DNA from: Notamacropus eugenii
Lineage: Eukaryota > Chordata > Mammalia > Diprotodontia > Macropodidae
DNA: 64,000 nucleotides
Reading direction: 5' to 3'
Assembly (NCBI RefSeq): GCF_028372415.1
Contig: NC_092875.1
Coordinates: forward strand, 188,633,522 to 188,697,521
Shown here: positions 12,736 to 26,459 of the stretch, piece after piece
Numbering within the stretch: the stretch's first letter is position 1
Layout: each line of letters starts with the position of its first letter
Position numbers and translations under genes: made by a program
Notes under the pieces: generated by a model
Told to the model about the DNA's origin: nothing
What the model saw: the letters and a program-made list of their open reading frames with translations, nothing else
The model's database searches: none

Positions 12736-13864
12736 TTGAAATCTCTGATTAAGCTGACATACGCTGAGCTTGTTTCAAGGCAGCAATGGCTAGGCACCAC
12801 AATGGGTACGTAGAGTATCTCAAGGCCTGGGCTATTGTTCAGCTAAGATACTTTTGGGATTTGATAAGTATTCTCTCTTCTCCCCATCTCCCTAACTATT
12901 CCCATTATGTTTAGCAACTTCAGCAATTACAATGAGCCAGGGTCAAGGGAGGAATGGAAGGAAGAAAAAAAAAGGACTGCCGATTTGGGGTGCTTAACGA
13001 AGCTAATTATCCAGGTTCCCACAGGCTGAAGCAGAAGGACCTGGAGATCAGAGTGTACCAGAAGAGAAAGAGCTGCTACATGGGAGACTGGTGGTGTAGA
13101 TTGTTTGGTTTCCCACAGTTTGCTGCTTTCAGAGAAAGTGCCATCCCTATTCTAACACAGGATGGGAAGTAGCAGTGAGATTCAGAGAACCTTTTCTCTT
13201 CTCTCTTCCTTTCCCCTGCCTCCACCTTCTTGTAGTTTCCATAACCCCAAAGGATAAAAAAGTAACTTGGTTCTGAACTTTACAATGTCCATGAGAAAAG
13301 CTCGAAGTTGCACTAATGGAAAGAATTTGAAAACCATCCTTGATTTCAGGTGTCAGAAGTTTGAGTGTTTATTATTCAAAAGACATGCAAATATACCAGG
13401 AGCACTGGGAAATAGTTGTGGAAGTGAACGGGGAGCAATGAGTAAAGACTGAAGTTGTAGCAGTGACTCTTAGGATTTACTTTTTTTTTTTTTAATGGCT
13501 GAGCTAATAGAATGATGAGAGTCCCAGGAGCTCCAGTTACCATGACCATCATGGGACTTAGACTTGGTAATGTTCATCTTGTGGGGAAGGTTTGCAGATG
13601 TTACAAAAGTTGCTTTCCTTGTTGTCTAGAACTTTGATTTCATGAGTGTCAGGAACTCTTTACTTTTGAAACCCCCTCCACAGATGCAAATGATCAGCTC
13701 TCTGACAATTGTATTATTAAGTTGTCTAGCATCACTGAGAGGTTAAGTTTCTTGCCTTATTTACAGTCAATAGGAACCCAGAACCTAGGATTTAAACCCA
13801 GACCTTCCTAATTTAAATGTTGAATTTATGTCTACTACACCTCTTTGTAAAATTATATGACAAT

Positions 13865-14450
13865 TAATAAGTCAACAACTACTTATTAAGCACCTACTTT
13901 GGGGAGAGGAAACAAAGAATAAAACAATCTCTTCTCTCAATCTAGTGGGGAAAAATAAAGAAGGGGAAGGTAGGAAGTAGCATTTATATGACACCTACTA
14001 TGTGCCAGGAATTATGCTAAGTACTTTACAAATACAATCGCGTTTTTTTCTTGCAACAACCCTGGGAGGTAAGTACTATAATTTTCCCTATTTTATATCA
14101 GTATTACTTACCTCTCCAAATGAGGAAACTGAGGCAGAAAAGTTAAGTGATTTGCCCAGGCTCACACATCTATTAAGTGTCTAAGGCTGGATTTGAACTC
14201 AGGTCTTCCTGACCCTGAACCCAGTGCTCTATTCACTGAGCTGCCCAGTTACCAACTGTCCCAACTGACAAGAATGTATGTAAATATAGCATAAATACAA
14301 AGTGAATAAATATATTTACATTAAACTAATTAATTCTATTAATTACAAAGTATTTAAATACAAGGTAATTTACAAGGGAAGGTAATAACAACTGGGTATC
14401 TGGAAAGGCTCCATGAAGAAGATGGTGCTGGAGCTGTATGTAATATTAAA
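13865..14450 (+). repeat. Dispersed repeat interrupted by a SINE
   Basis: Starts with the common ataagtcaacaactacttattaagc word and resumes at about 14260-14450 with ggtaataacaactggg and aaaggctccatgaagaag. The same family occurs at 44115-44725 and, as its first 100 bases, at 330-370, 29950-30080, 36570-36670 and 38075-38185. Confidence 0.55.
13976..14250 (-). repeat. CORE-SINE (MIR/THER-like)
   Basis: Contains tactatgtgccaggaattatgct, tttacaaatacaatc, gaggaaactgaggcag, gatttgcccaggctcacac and a head at right ending gagctgccc. Confidence 0.8.
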
Positions 14451-14984
14451 GAATTTTACAGACTTGATTCAAATTGCACAGTGTTGCCCACACATTATCC
14501 TTCTCATTAAGGAAATGTTTGCTTCCTTTTCCAGGTCACATTTCTGTTTAAATAGCTAAGTGATTATCAAAATAATTGTTCATTGTTTAAAGTATGTTTG
14601 AGCTTTTCAGAGAAAGGTGCTCTATGAATCAATAAATTATGAATAAATGAGATTGTCGTCAATATAAATGAATCCTTAACGGGACCACAAGGAAAAAGAC
14701 AATGGGAAACCTCGAGTTGTGCTCTTATTCTGTTGTTAAGATTCATCAGAACTTGAGAAAATGAAAACATTTCTCATGCAAAGAGGGATTCTAGAGCCCT
14801 TGTTTCACCTGTGACTCCAAGAAGCTGTGACATGCCCAGTGGACACACCCTGATAAAACGGCAGGTGAAAGGTAACCCACAGGCTTCAAATTCATAGTGA
14901 GTTAGGGGGATTTCTACCCTAAGCATGTGAAGACTTCCCTCCTTGAAATGGGTGGATAAGAACAATTTGTTGTTGGTCAGACAT

Positions 14985-15182
14985 CAAAGATACCAAGGTC
15001 ATCCACTGCATCGCAAGACATCAACAGTTGTCTTGATTTTTGTCTTGTCACTGGACTTCAATGACTCTGGAGGAGACAGTGAGGGTGATGACATTGTACA
15101 ACTCTACCTCCCTTAAATCCAATTCACACACAAGTCAAGACCACCTGTGTTATCACTGATCCTGTTTGAAAATGAAGGAAGT
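14985..15182 (+). repeat. RTE-type SINE tail
   Basis: Carries aagataccaaggtcatccac, gtcttgtcactggacttcaa, tctggaggagacagtgaggg and ends with cctgtttgaaaatgaagga, a widely dispersed marsupial tail. Confidence 0.65.
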
Positions 15183-15589
15183 GTGTTGTAGCAGCTTTCA
15201 CACACTTAATGAGATTTTCCCATGGTAAATGGGCAAAACCAAGGTTATGTCTTTAGTATATTGAACCCTGAGGCATTATTCTTATATAGTAAAAGAACAG
15301 TTCGCCAAAATTGTTTAGGAGAAAACAGGTCACTCACTGAGGGGATGTATGTGTAACATATCAACTCTTTCCTCAACACTGGAGGTCTCTATGAACCTCC
15401 CATCTTGGAGCTGATCCTTGAACCAAATCTTTGAGGCCAGTTTGACCAACAATTCAATTTTTGGTATGTATTAGTGAGTTTTGATTTTCCATCATTTGTG
15501 AGATTCATTTTTTAAATTGACTTCTAATTTCTATTTATCCTTTGATTTTTAAGGAAAGGAAATACCCTTACATCAATCTGTAAACAAGA

Positions 15590-15770
15590 ACCATAGATTC
15601 AGAGCTGGTGACCTCTTAGAAGCCATCTAGATCAATCTTTTCATTTTCATAGATGGGGAAATTGAGACTCAGTGAAGTTAAATACCTTGCTCAGGGTCAT
15701 AGAGATAAGTGGCAGAGTCAATATTCAAACCCAGGATCTCTGACCTGACTCCAAATCTGAATTATTCTGC
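15590..15770 (-). repeat. MIR-like CORE-SINE
   Basis: Words agagctggtgacctcttag, atggggaaattgagactcag and tcagggtcatagagataagt; diverged. Confidence 0.65.
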
Positions 15771-16137
15771 CTACAATCCATGAATCTTGTTGTTCATTTC
15801 AGATCCCATCAATTAATACCACCCTCCCACCATTGTGCATTCTGTCATTCACTGTCTTGCCCAGTTTTTCTTGCTGTCCACACCATTGTCTGAGCCTTTT
15901 GTCTGGAGAAGAATTTGATTCCAGAATCCCTTGAAATCTGTGTCACAGATTGAAAAGCATGTCTTATTCTGAAGCCTTTTCTTTTGCTAAAGTTCTTATG
16001 GTCATTAGGCTTTCAAAAAAGATGCCTCCTGAAGTCTAGGAGAATCAACCTTATCTTGTAACTGACAAACAGGTATCTTTCCTCATTTTCATCTTAACTC
16101 AGGGTAATTTGGCATAATTTGATGCCCTCTATGATTT

Positions 16138-16358
16138 AACTAGATGGTTCAGAGGATAGAGCGCTGACTTGGAGTCAGGAAAACCTGAGTTCAAATATGG
16201 CCTTAAGACACTCACAAGCTGTATGACCCTGGGCAAGTCACTTAACCTCTGCTTGCCTTAATCCACTGGAGAAGGAAAAGACAAAGATCTGTCTTTTTCC
16301 AAGAAAACACCATTTGGAGTTGCAAAAAGTTGGACACAACTGGACAACTGAACAGCAA
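16138..16358 (+). repeat. tRNA-headed CORE-type SINE
   Basis: Head tagatggttcagaggatag, B-box-like gttcaaatatgg, core cctgggcaagtcacttaacc, tail gttggacacaactggacaac. Confidence 0.9.
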
Positions 16359-17416
16359 ATGCTTCAGCACTTTAGTGGTATTCCTCCTTTCTACATCCAG
16401 TACCTCCCACCGGACTAGAGATTTAGAAAAGCACACCAATCACTCTCCAATTGCCACTCTCCCCGGGGCATCCAGGTCATATTCTGCCAATTACTCAAAG
16501 CCACTAAAATATCTAGGAGAGCCAGAAATTGCCATAGGGGAGAGAAATATTTCTTATTCTGCTTACAGTTAAAAATTCTTTTTCTTATGTAGTACATGAT
16601 AAACAAAGCTTGTCTCTGAATGTACTTTTTTTGGGTCTCTAAATAAAGGTGATTCAAATATATCACACTTAGGATTAAGATTAAGGATCTCTGATTCATT
16701 CAGATTGGGTCCATCCTGGGAAGCAATTAGGCCTCTATTCAAGGTTTTATCAGGTAACTTATATAATTTATAAATTGGAGGCAGTTTTAGATTGAGGAGG
16801 CTAGACATTCTGTTCAGTGGCCCAGCCTTAGAGGGTTTGCCTCACCTGACTTGTGAACCCAGGAATTATGTGCTATGAGAACTGAAATGGATTTCAGAGA
16901 TCCATTATTTCAATAAAATCATTTTGTATGGAGAAACTGAGCAAATGGGAATTTACATAAATTTGCTCCCAAGTTATACAGATTGTTGTGATGGCAAGCA
17001 AAGTAGAATCTTTTGCTGTTTTTGTTTTAGTATAATCAAGTGCCTCTGATTGAATCTTGCCTTTATCAACCAAGAGTCTTTACTAGGAGTAAAGGACAGA
17101 AACAAGAGTTTCTTTAACTCATATACTCATAAGAGTATGTGTATTACTAATTATTTTAATAGGATTAAAGATCTTCTCCACCCATTAATGGTTCTTCTGC
17201 CCATTAAGGGGAGTTGGATTAGGGAAGATTTGTGGGAAGACCCAAGGCTTTTGTTAATGAGTCACTGGTTCTCACGGGTTGTGATACTCTCTGGCTCTAA
17301 AAAAAGGTATAAATACTCTGAGTTGGGGTTTTACTTTGGGGTTAATTTTTGTAAGAAGACTCTGGAGAAGAGTAAAGTAAGAAAAATAAAAGTAATAAAA
17401 AGTAAAAAGTAAAGTA

Positions 17417-17530
17417 AAAAAAAAAAGGACTTTGTGCACTTGAATCCAATTTACAAGCAAGTCAAGACACTGCCCTCTTGATGTTGTCAGTCCCCTTCAG
17501 AAACAAAGGATGAGCTACAGCAACAAACCT
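17417..17530 (+). repeat. RTE-type SINE tail fragment
   Basis: gcacttgaatccaatttaca, caagtcaagacactgccc and cccttcagaaacaaaggatg match the tail at 14985-15182. Confidence 0.55.
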
Positions 17531-18151
17531 TCCAATATTGGCAAGCCAGAAAGAAGCTTCTCTGTGAAGGAAGAGCCTTCAGTCTGATCTTGTAAATAGT
17601 CTCTTATTTTTGTAAATGTGAAGTGGGAAATATGAGAAAAGGGAGTCTGTTGTAGAGTGGAAAGGGGTGACTATCCACATCTCCTAACAAAAGAAATAAT
17701 TGAAGATATGGCATGAATTGAAATGGTAATAATATGCTACTCAATATATGTCCATTTATTACCTTATTTTACTTATAGGCACTTTTCCAAATAAGTTTAT
17801 TGCTCATATTCCCTTATATAGGGTTTGGGGATATGTATGTCTACATTTCCCTGATACTCCTCCATTGCTAATTCAGGCCTTTTCCCAATAAAACAATGTG
17901 GTCAACAGTGAGTAGCCACTCCCTCTACCCCCACATACTGTCATGCTCCCAGAGCTGACTTAGCCCTTCCTTTCCCCTTATTTGAGAGAAATTCATCCTG
18001 GAAAAAAGTATATAATTCATTGTTTTCTACTAAGAAAAGACAGGGTTCATTCATAATCCCAGGATTATTAATCCAGATTAATTCAGAGTATGCCTTCACA
18101 TTTTTTTTTAGTCAAAAAGGACCTTTTTTTCAAATTGTAGGCCACTGCCCA

Positions 18152-18225
18152 TTCATTCATTCATTCATTCAGCACTTAGCTCAGTGCCTGGATATAGTAG
18201 GTGCTTAATAAATGCTTCTTGACTT
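18152..18225 (+). repeat. CATT microsatellite plus L2-like terminal sequence
   Basis: About five cattcattc units followed by agtaggtgcttaataaatgc, the usual L2 end. Confidence 0.75.
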
Positions 18226-18539
18226 GATTTGAAATTCAGTGCTAGTCCATAAACTTCAACGTTATTGACTTGGTTGGTCCTTTTCCTCTCACTCTAATCT
18301 GAACAACTCTGGGCTTCCATGTAGCCTCTCCCAGTAATACTGGTGTATTTTGTCCAACAATGAATATTTATCTGAGGGCAAATTTTTCCTGGCAGTTATT
18401 TCTGCAGGGGACAAAATTCAATTTATAATTGGAATACAGGGAAAAACTGAGGGAGAGTTGACTATTCTCTTTATTTTCAATAAGTAATTTTTGTGGACCT
18501 ATTAAGGACAAGGTAATATGGTGTATGCAAAGATGACTG

Positions 18540-18730
18540 TGTGACAACATCACAGAACCCAGAGCTGGAAGAGTCACAATGGTCATTTAGTCCATCTCAT
18601 ACCTGAACCAACTACTCCTACATGAAGCGTGGAAGGAAAATTGACTTTGAGTCACAGGAGATCTAAGTGCAAATCCTAGCTTATCTGTGAGCAAATCACT
18701 AAAACTCTCTGAGGCTTGGTTTTGTCATGT
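18540..18730 (+). repeat. MIR-like SINE fragments
   Basis: cagagctggaagagtcacaa then gaggcttggttttgtca after gcaaatcactaaaactctct; both old. Confidence 0.5.
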
Positions 18731-19024
18731 TGTCTCCCAAACATGCCTTTGTTCACATTCTTCCAGGTGGCGTGACTGTCTTTTCTTCTTCTCCAGTAAT
18801 GAATTCTTAAGCATTCTTAAAAGGGAATAACTATCTAGGAAACTCCCTTGTGAAGAAACTCCATCTACTAATTCAGGTTGGTCGTTTCTCTGTATCTCAG
18901 TCTTAGAATGTTTCCTAGAGTTACCAAAAGGTTAAATGATTCACCTAGCCAGTTGATGTCAGAGGCAGGACTGAAACCTAAATTTATCTGATTTTAAGTC
19001 CTCCTCTCAATCTATGCCATGCTG

Positions 19025-19260
19025 ATCAACTCAAATGTTACTTCTGCCAGAAAATCTTCCTTGATCTCCCTGTTGGTCTTAATTTTCTCCCTCTAAGTGC
19101 ACATAGGATTTTGTTGTGGATTCATAATATGTTATCATCTATTCTAGTTATTTGTGCATGTGAGCCCATGAGGGCCCAGGCTACAGTACTGCATCTCCCT
19201 TCCCACCGGTGCTTCATAGAGTACACGGTCTGTCTTTAATGAAACTTGGGTAGTTGAGTT
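19025..19260 (+). mobile_element. L2 LINE fragment
   Basis: caaatgttacttctgccaga, aatcttccttgatctccct and a catagagtacacggtctgtc end. A further L2-like tip (gtcctcagcacctagcactg) lies at about 19920-19985. Confidence 0.6.
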
Positions 19261-19984
19261 AAATTGAACCTAATAAAGCCATGACCCACCCACTCTCTTC
19301 AATTTATCCTTCAGTCAGAATGACAACTGTATAGTTGAAAGACAAGACTTCACAGATAAAATGCTATTCTGTGCTACCACTTAACTCACCAGCAGAGGTG
19401 GACTGAGCATTATAGCGGCCTGTAAATAGCATCAGGAAAGAATGTCTTTGTCATCATCCACAGACAAGAAAATCAAGAGAGGGAAGACAGGCTGAAACAT
19501 GATGCTAAAAGACTGGAAGTACTGGCACAAAAGTAGCTATTTGCTAACAGCTTAAACACATCACCTTGACAGCTTATCTGCCCACAAGGGATCTGAGATA
19601 GACCCAAACTGCAGCTTGACTTGTCTGTTCCAAAAAAACTAGCTTGTACAGTTAACTCCCCATCCTTGAAGGGCTTTATTGACAATAATTTCATTTTAAA
19701 AATGAGTTTGTGTCCATGTAGTCCTATAAGAATACGAAACAGGCCAAATCTAACTGAGGCAGTGAGCGAATCCCTAACCAGGAAGATCATCTCGTGAGAG
19801 GCCCCAGATACACTGCTTCCCTTCACTCCTAGCTTTATCCAGACTAATTCATCTCCTTCTCAGGAGTGGGCACCCTCCTGGGGTTCCAGCTCACCATTAT
19901 GTTTTGTCTCCTTTTATTTTTTGTTTTCTTATATTTGTGTCCTCAGCACCTAGCACTGTGACTGAAACATAATAAGCACTTATC

Positions 19985-20600
<616 letters not shown>

Positions 20601-20659
20601 TACTGTCCCCAAATGAAGATAATATTGTTTACTCTTCCTATCTTTTTTAACTTTTCTAT

Positions 20660-20918
20660 TTAAAAATAATAACAGCTAGCATTTATACACCACTTTAAAG
20701 TCTGCAAAGCACTTTACAAATACGATCTAATTTTTATCCTAACAAAAACTTTGGAAAGTAGTGCTATTATTCCCACTTTACAGATGAGGAAACCAAGGCA
20801 ACCACAGGCCAAGTGATTTGTCGAGGGTCACACAGTTGATAAGTTTCTGAGGTAGGATTTGAACTCATGTCTTCTTGACTCCAGGTTCAGCACTAGCCAC
20901 TGTACCACCTAGCTGCCT
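20660..20918 (-). repeat. CORE-SINE (MIR/THER-like), nearly full length
   Basis: aacagctagcatttatac, gcaaagcactttacaaatac, cagatgaggaaaccaaggc, gggtcacacagttgat and reverse head ccacctagctgcc. It directly abuts the TCTA array. Confidence 0.85.
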
Positions 20919-21369
20919 TTACTTTTTTCTCCTGGGGGTCAGCACTTGAAGGGGAGTTGTGGATGTATTTCTTGGTAAATAAAGACAATTAAAATGAGCA
21001 AAATGGAGGACAGTAAAAGGAGATGTAGGTGGTGTCGGAAGGAGGGAAGGAAGAGGAGGGAAGAAGAGGAAATAGCTAATTATGAACATGCTGCTAGAAA
21101 ATTAACAGACTAAATGGGATGATTTTTACCCCATTGATTTTTTTAAAGTAGTGATGATAGATGCCATTTAGTGCAAAGCAAGTTGCCAAATTTTTTCTGT
21201 ATTAATTGGTTTTATCTGATTTTTTCCTCTTCTGCTTTTTTTTTTCTTTACTTGAAAAAAATACTTTGTTATGAAATAGATCTCTTGAAGACAAAGGGGG
21301 AGATATTCAGGGAGAAGCTTAGGCAGTGGAAAACCAAAAGATATCAATAAAATTTATTTTAAGAAGAAA

Positions 21370-21540
21370 GTTTGCAAAGTTTTGATTTTCTCTTTATAAT
21401 AATCCTGTGAAGAAATACGTCATAGTTATTGCCAGTTTTATAGATAAGGAAACTGAGGCACAAAGAGGTTAATGACTTGTCTCACTAAGGCTTTCCTGAT
21501 CCCATGTCAAGTCCTTTTCTTATTACACCATGCTGCCATA
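21370..21540 (-). repeat. MIR-like CORE-SINE
   Basis: aataatcctgtgaagaaa, gataaggaaactgaggcaca and attacaccatgctgcc; the middle has a deletion. Confidence 0.6.
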
Positions 21541-23144
21541 GGTTTACAAGGATGCTTGAATAAATTTCCCTCAAAATAATGACTCTGAGATGAGAGAAAA
21601 TCAAGGCACAGAAAAGCTAGAGAAAGTTGTTTAAGTCATTCAGTATTATGGTAAACAATTAAAGTGGAGTGTTTATCCACGTAAATGTGCAAAAAAATGT
21701 TTCTAATGAAATTACTGAACAAAAACCGATCAAATCAAAAGTCACAGAAAGGAAATTTCCCATCTGGGGCCTCCCTTTGGAAGATTATCCTTTGTCCTTT
21801 GCATATTTTGTCCATCTTTCCACAGCTGCATTATCAGAGGTCAGAATCAGTGTGGAGAACAGTGTAATAATAGTATAATAAATAAAAAAAAAAAAACCCA
21901 GGTTTTAATACTCAATTTGTTCCAAACTGGATAGTTTCCTGGAGCCCAAGCTTTAAGCAGCTCTTAAAAATAGCCAAATTTGAAAATGAATGCTCCAAAG
22001 ATAAATGGGGTACTATTGGGAAAGTCTTGTAAATAAGTACAATTTTTTTACCAACTGATCTGCCCCATGAAGATACAGGGAGTAAATTTCAGGGAATTCA
22101 CAGCTGTATTTGCTACCCTGGCATAGTTTTCAACTTGTAAATTGACAGGTTGTTTTTCAGACTACATTGGGCCAATGCTTCATTGTTTTTGTATGTGGAG
22201 ATCAAAATGACCAGACATAATATTTCTGCTGTTATAATTCTGTGTCTCAGAAACAATTCCTACATTTTTGTGTGTATTGGAGGAGAAGGGGTGTTAGCCA
22301 AATGTCATTGGTTCAAATATTTCCTTGGATTTCTTTCATTTAAATGTACCTTGTGTTAACTTTTGCATGGTCTTGAATCTAAGATTCATTGATATTTTGG
22401 TAACATAAAATCCTCCTCTGGGTCAGATTACTCCAAAGAATCATACTACTTCAACTCTTTATACAAATGGCATGGTGGCCCCATTAACTTATGATGCAAG
22501 ATAGATTGGGAAACTGTAGCAGTTAGCAGATGTGTAGTAAGGTAAGATGGCCAGGATTTTGTCCCAGGGTGCCAAATGGGAGAAGAATTGTTCCTTCATA
22601 CATCAATCTTCTGAACATTATTCCATATCCTTGAGGACTATGCTATTCCCTCACTTGCTCTAGTCTGGAACTCCCAGGAAACTATGAACGTGATATCCCT
22701 CTCCTAAGACATGTTTCCCAGTATTCCTCCTGTCTGTTGTGTGCTGCCTCTTTCGAAGGTTTGGAGCATTGGTTGTATTTCTTTGGGGGTTTAGAGGTCT
22801 GGAGATCACTCATTGTCCTTCAGGGTTGCAGTTTGGATTCTCTAGGATATGGTTTACTCCCTATCTTGGAGCAACTGTACCTGGAGTGGTCTACCATCTT
22901 TGCCCTGCTAACATCTCATCCACATTCCCTTCCTACCCTCAACTGAATTTGCCTTAGCACAAGGACTCCAAGTTGGGGCTCTGGCAGCTAACACATCCTG
23001 TATCATTAATCCAGCTCCTTAGTGGCATCCCATTATGTGATTTCGATCCCTGAAGTTCTCCATAAAAGTCCTGCTCCTCTCACGTTCTGTCCTCTGAATA
23101 TTCTATTCTGTCTAGTGACATCAATGGGGGAATTTGCCCAGCTT

Positions 23145-24030
23145 TCTGAGGGAAGTTATCACAACCCTATTTACCTTGGCAGCAGAGATGTACACAGTGA
23201 TGATGAGGTTGAGTACACATTATCAGAGCTAGCTCAGCATTTGGGAGGGTCCTAAGGAAAGTGTGGGAGAGAAGAGGTATTAGGCTGCCTACCAAACTGA
23301 AGGTCTATGGAGCTATTACGCTGACTTCATTGTTCTATGCCTCTAAACCTGGAGAGTCTACCAGCATTGTGCAAGGAAATGGAATCGATTCCATTTGAAT
23401 TGTCTTAGGAAGATTCTAAAGATCACCTGGCAGGATAAGGTACCTCAGACACTGAGGTGCTTTCTTGAGCTAAACTGTCAAGCATTCAAACTCTACTGCA
23501 GAGATTACAGCTCTGAAGGGCTAACCACATTGTTCAAATGCCAAACTTACGTATGTTTGCCTAAAAGACTGTTTTTACAGAGAACTCTGATGGGTGGACA
23601 CATTGTTCAAATGCCAAACATGTTTACCTAAAAGACTATTTCAGAGAACTCACATAAGGCAAGTGCTCACAGTGGGGTCAGAAGAAGTGATACAAGGATA
23701 TTCTCCACAGTCTCCCTAAAGAATTATGGTATTGATTGTGAGAAATAGGAGACTGTCTTTGAACCGCCTAGTGTGGTGTGCACACATCAAAGAAGGTTCT
23801 ATGCTCTTTGAGTAAAGTGGAATTGCAGTAGCTCAAAAGAAACAAGAGATGCACAAATTGAGACACATTTCTACTCCCAATGTTCATATGGACTATTTGT
23901 GCCAAACTTGTGGTAGAGCTTTCTGAGTTTGTTTTGGTCTGATCAGCCACAGTCAGACCCACTATACCTTGACCCTAACATAATGATGTCATTTTGTTCC
24001 TATTCAAGCATGAAGGACAACAACCAACCA
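23145..24030 (+). pseudogene. Decayed RTE-like retrotransposon: RT C-terminal part, zinc-finger tail and 3' end
   Basis: Reading + frames with several frameshifts and stops gives IYLGS at 23180, CLRKILKITWQDKVPQT at 23397-23447, PKRLF and CQTCGRAF..GLISHSQTH at about 23893-23955. These are the order and words of the C-terminal end of RTE/CR1-type polyproteins: a YLGS motif, the LRxIL.I.WQD.VP.T block, then a C2H2 finger. The 3' end gtcattttgttcc..catgaaggacaacaacc is the familiar marsupial tail. A 73-base internal tandem duplication (23526-23598 and 23599-23660) adds damage. It is not expressed as a protein. Confidence 0.65.
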
Positions 24031-24624
24031 GGTACTTAAAAAAATGTCCATTCCCTTTCTTTCTCATCTATTCTGGCCCTCACTCCACTTGCAGTGGCTA
24101 AAAATTTTCTTTTAATGTGGCCAACCATCTGATGATGGATTTCTCCAAATTCAGCCAGGTTGGTCCTCATACAAAAGACACCTAGTCCTTCTCCAAGCCT
24201 GATACTAAACCTTTTTCCCATTTAGTAGAACCTGCTACTATGTGTATTCTGCTGATACAGCTGCTGAGTACCCATAGTCACTGCCAAGCCACAATGAGAC
24301 TTCAGTAGTGGAAGGAGGTGGAGGAAGAGAATGAGTGGATGTGACTAAGACGAGAAATATGATATGGGGGGGAAAGGACAAGAGGGAACTAAGAAATCTT
24401 AGTGAGGTTTCATTGGCAGAGTATCAAATACTTATCTTAGCATATAAGGGCTACATTAGCATAGAGGAATCCCAGGGTCCATTTGCTGTATTTTGGAGGG
24501 CTATGTTGATTTAATATTCATACAAGGCTGTAGTTACATTATGCCTTTCTTACTAGAGCAAAATATCATAAAGAAGATTATTATTGGGTTCTTTAAAAAT
24601 TGAAAAAAAAACCACCTCGAAGTA

Positions 24625-24800
24625 GCATGGTACAAAGGTCAGAGTACTTATTAGCTTTGGAGTTAGAGTTTCCATATTCCTATTTACAAGTTGTGTAAAC
24701 ATGGGAAAATCATTGAATGAGTGTATTTCCCCATCTGTAAAATACTGGGGTTTGAATAGGTAACATTTAAGATCCCTTCCAGTTCATAGTTTTATAAAGT
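24625..24800 (+). repeat. MIR-like CORE-SINE
   Basis: agtagcatggtacaaaggtc, tggagttagagtttcc, catctgtaaaatactggggt and gatcccttccagttcat. Confidence 0.65.
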
Positions 24801-25177
24801 TAAAAGGTTTGTTTTATCTTAAAGTCAACACTGATAGATGTTGGGCAGTTAATTTGAAAACATGCTTAAATATTCAGGAAACTGGAAAGAATTATGTTGT
24901 CCTTTGCTTCCCTTGGCTGAAGAGGAAGAGAAAAAGAACAGAAAAGAAGATAAGGAACTCAAGTGGGTTATGTTAGCTCCATAATATTATTGATTGGCAT
25001 TTACACTAACAGTTATACGATTTACTACTGTGTGTCTTTATTATAGGATCATCAATCTAGGGCTAGAAGGAACCTCAGTGGAATTTTAGCCAAATCACCT
25101 TATTTAATACATGAGAACTGGTAGTATTTTATTCAGTCAGGAAGACTTTATTGAATCTATTTCTGGTTACTAATGGG

Positions 25178-25350
25178 ATCACAAAGCTGTGGGACCCTGG
25201 GTAAGTCACTTAACCCTGTTTGCCTCAGTTTTCTCATCTGTAAAATGAACTAGAGCAGGAAATAGAAACCACTGCAGTATCTTTGCCAAGAAGATCTCAA
25301 AAAGGGGTCACAGAGTCCCACATGACTGAAAAACAACAAAACCCCTACGT
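25178..25350 (+). repeat. tRNA-headed CORE-type SINE, 5' truncated
   Basis: aagctgtgggaccctgggta, cctcagttttctcatctgt, cactgcagtatctttgcca and a tail ending catgactgaaaaacaac. Confidence 0.85.
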
Positions 25351-25555
25351 TCTTGGAAAATTCCAAACTTGGATTATCGAAAGCCCTCACATGCAGAATC
25401 TATACTCACCACTTTCCTGAATTCTTCTGTTTATATCTTTTGACAGAACCATTAATCATTAACAAAATGGAATTTTAAAAATTCCCTTAATAATTTGCTT
25501 AGAGGAGTGAGAATTCCTCAACCCCCTCCCACTTCCTTCCAGACTCCTTACAGAG

Positions 25556-25728
25556 ATGATTCTTAATCTTGTTTGTATCATGGACTCCTTCTGTGAATGT
25601 TTTAAAATGCATGAAACAAAATACAAAGAAAACCAATTATAATGAAATAAAAATATATTTTTCCCTTCCAATTTCACCCCCCCTCAATCTATCCACAGCT
25701 ATGGACCCTAAGTTAAGAACCCCTGTGT
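25556..25728. mobile_element. hAT-like short element
   Basis: Ends are gatgattcttaatctt and taagttaagaacccctg, approximately inverted (family end near caggggttcttaac), with atcatggactcc and ctatccacagctatggaccc inside. Confidence 0.5.
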
Positions 25729-25964
25729 TAGGACTTGATTTTCTCACATGTGAGAGGCCCTGCTCAGTCACTAGCAGAGAAATTGAGCTCAATGTAAATC
25801 TCTGGAGGATAGGCATGAATGGTGGAAGGCTTCTTTACCTTTACATCCAACGCCAGAGTGAAATTATGTATGTCCAAGTGTTCAACAAGAGTCTCATGCT
25901 GGTCAACTGAAACAGGAAGCAAAATGAGAAAGATAAGGAAGGGTTTACCCTTTCAAGAGTGTAT

Positions 25965-26250
25965 CCATGTGTGTGTATGTGCAGATAATTATGTATTTGT
26001 AAATCCATAACTGTTACTATATATGTCACATATACATATATACATGGGGAGAGACACAGAGAAGGGAAGAGAGAGAAAGAAAGAGGAGAGAGACAGAGAT
26101 TTTTTGCAGTAATAGGAGTTTTGTACATCTTCTTTTAGCCTAAATAGGAAAAATATATAACAGCATATAAAGTGCAACAGTTTGTGCCTATATACAGATG
26201 CAATTTATAACTATGTGTTATATATGTGCATATATACATATATGTGCATC
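25965..26250. repeat. TA/CA-rich low-complexity sequence
   Basis: Alternating atatac, acatat and gtgtgtatg words surround the 26045-26100 purine block. This marks the sharp switch from AT-rich flank to CpG island within about 250 bases. Confidence 0.6.
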
Positions 26251-26458
26251 TCTCAGAGAGATAGAAAGACAGAAAGGGAGGAAGGCAGAGACAGCAAGGG
26301 GGGACAGAGAAGGAAGTGAGAAAGAGACAGACAGACAGAGAGACATGCAAAGTTGGCCAGAGACAGAAAGGGGAAGAAATAGAGATGGGGGAGGGGAGGA
26401 GGCGGAGAGGGAAGTGAGGCTGAGACAGAGAAAGAGAAATAGCCCAAGACAGAAAGAC
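26250..26458. repeat. Polypurine-rich tract bordering the minisatellite
   Basis: Mostly A and G on the + strand with scattered C, in gagaca, gacaga and ggaggagg-like words. A similar purine block lies at 26045-26100. The cagagagagg-like words resemble the non-GC part of the adjoining minisatellite unit, so the array may have grown from this tract. Confidence 0.6.
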
Positions 26459-26459
26459 C

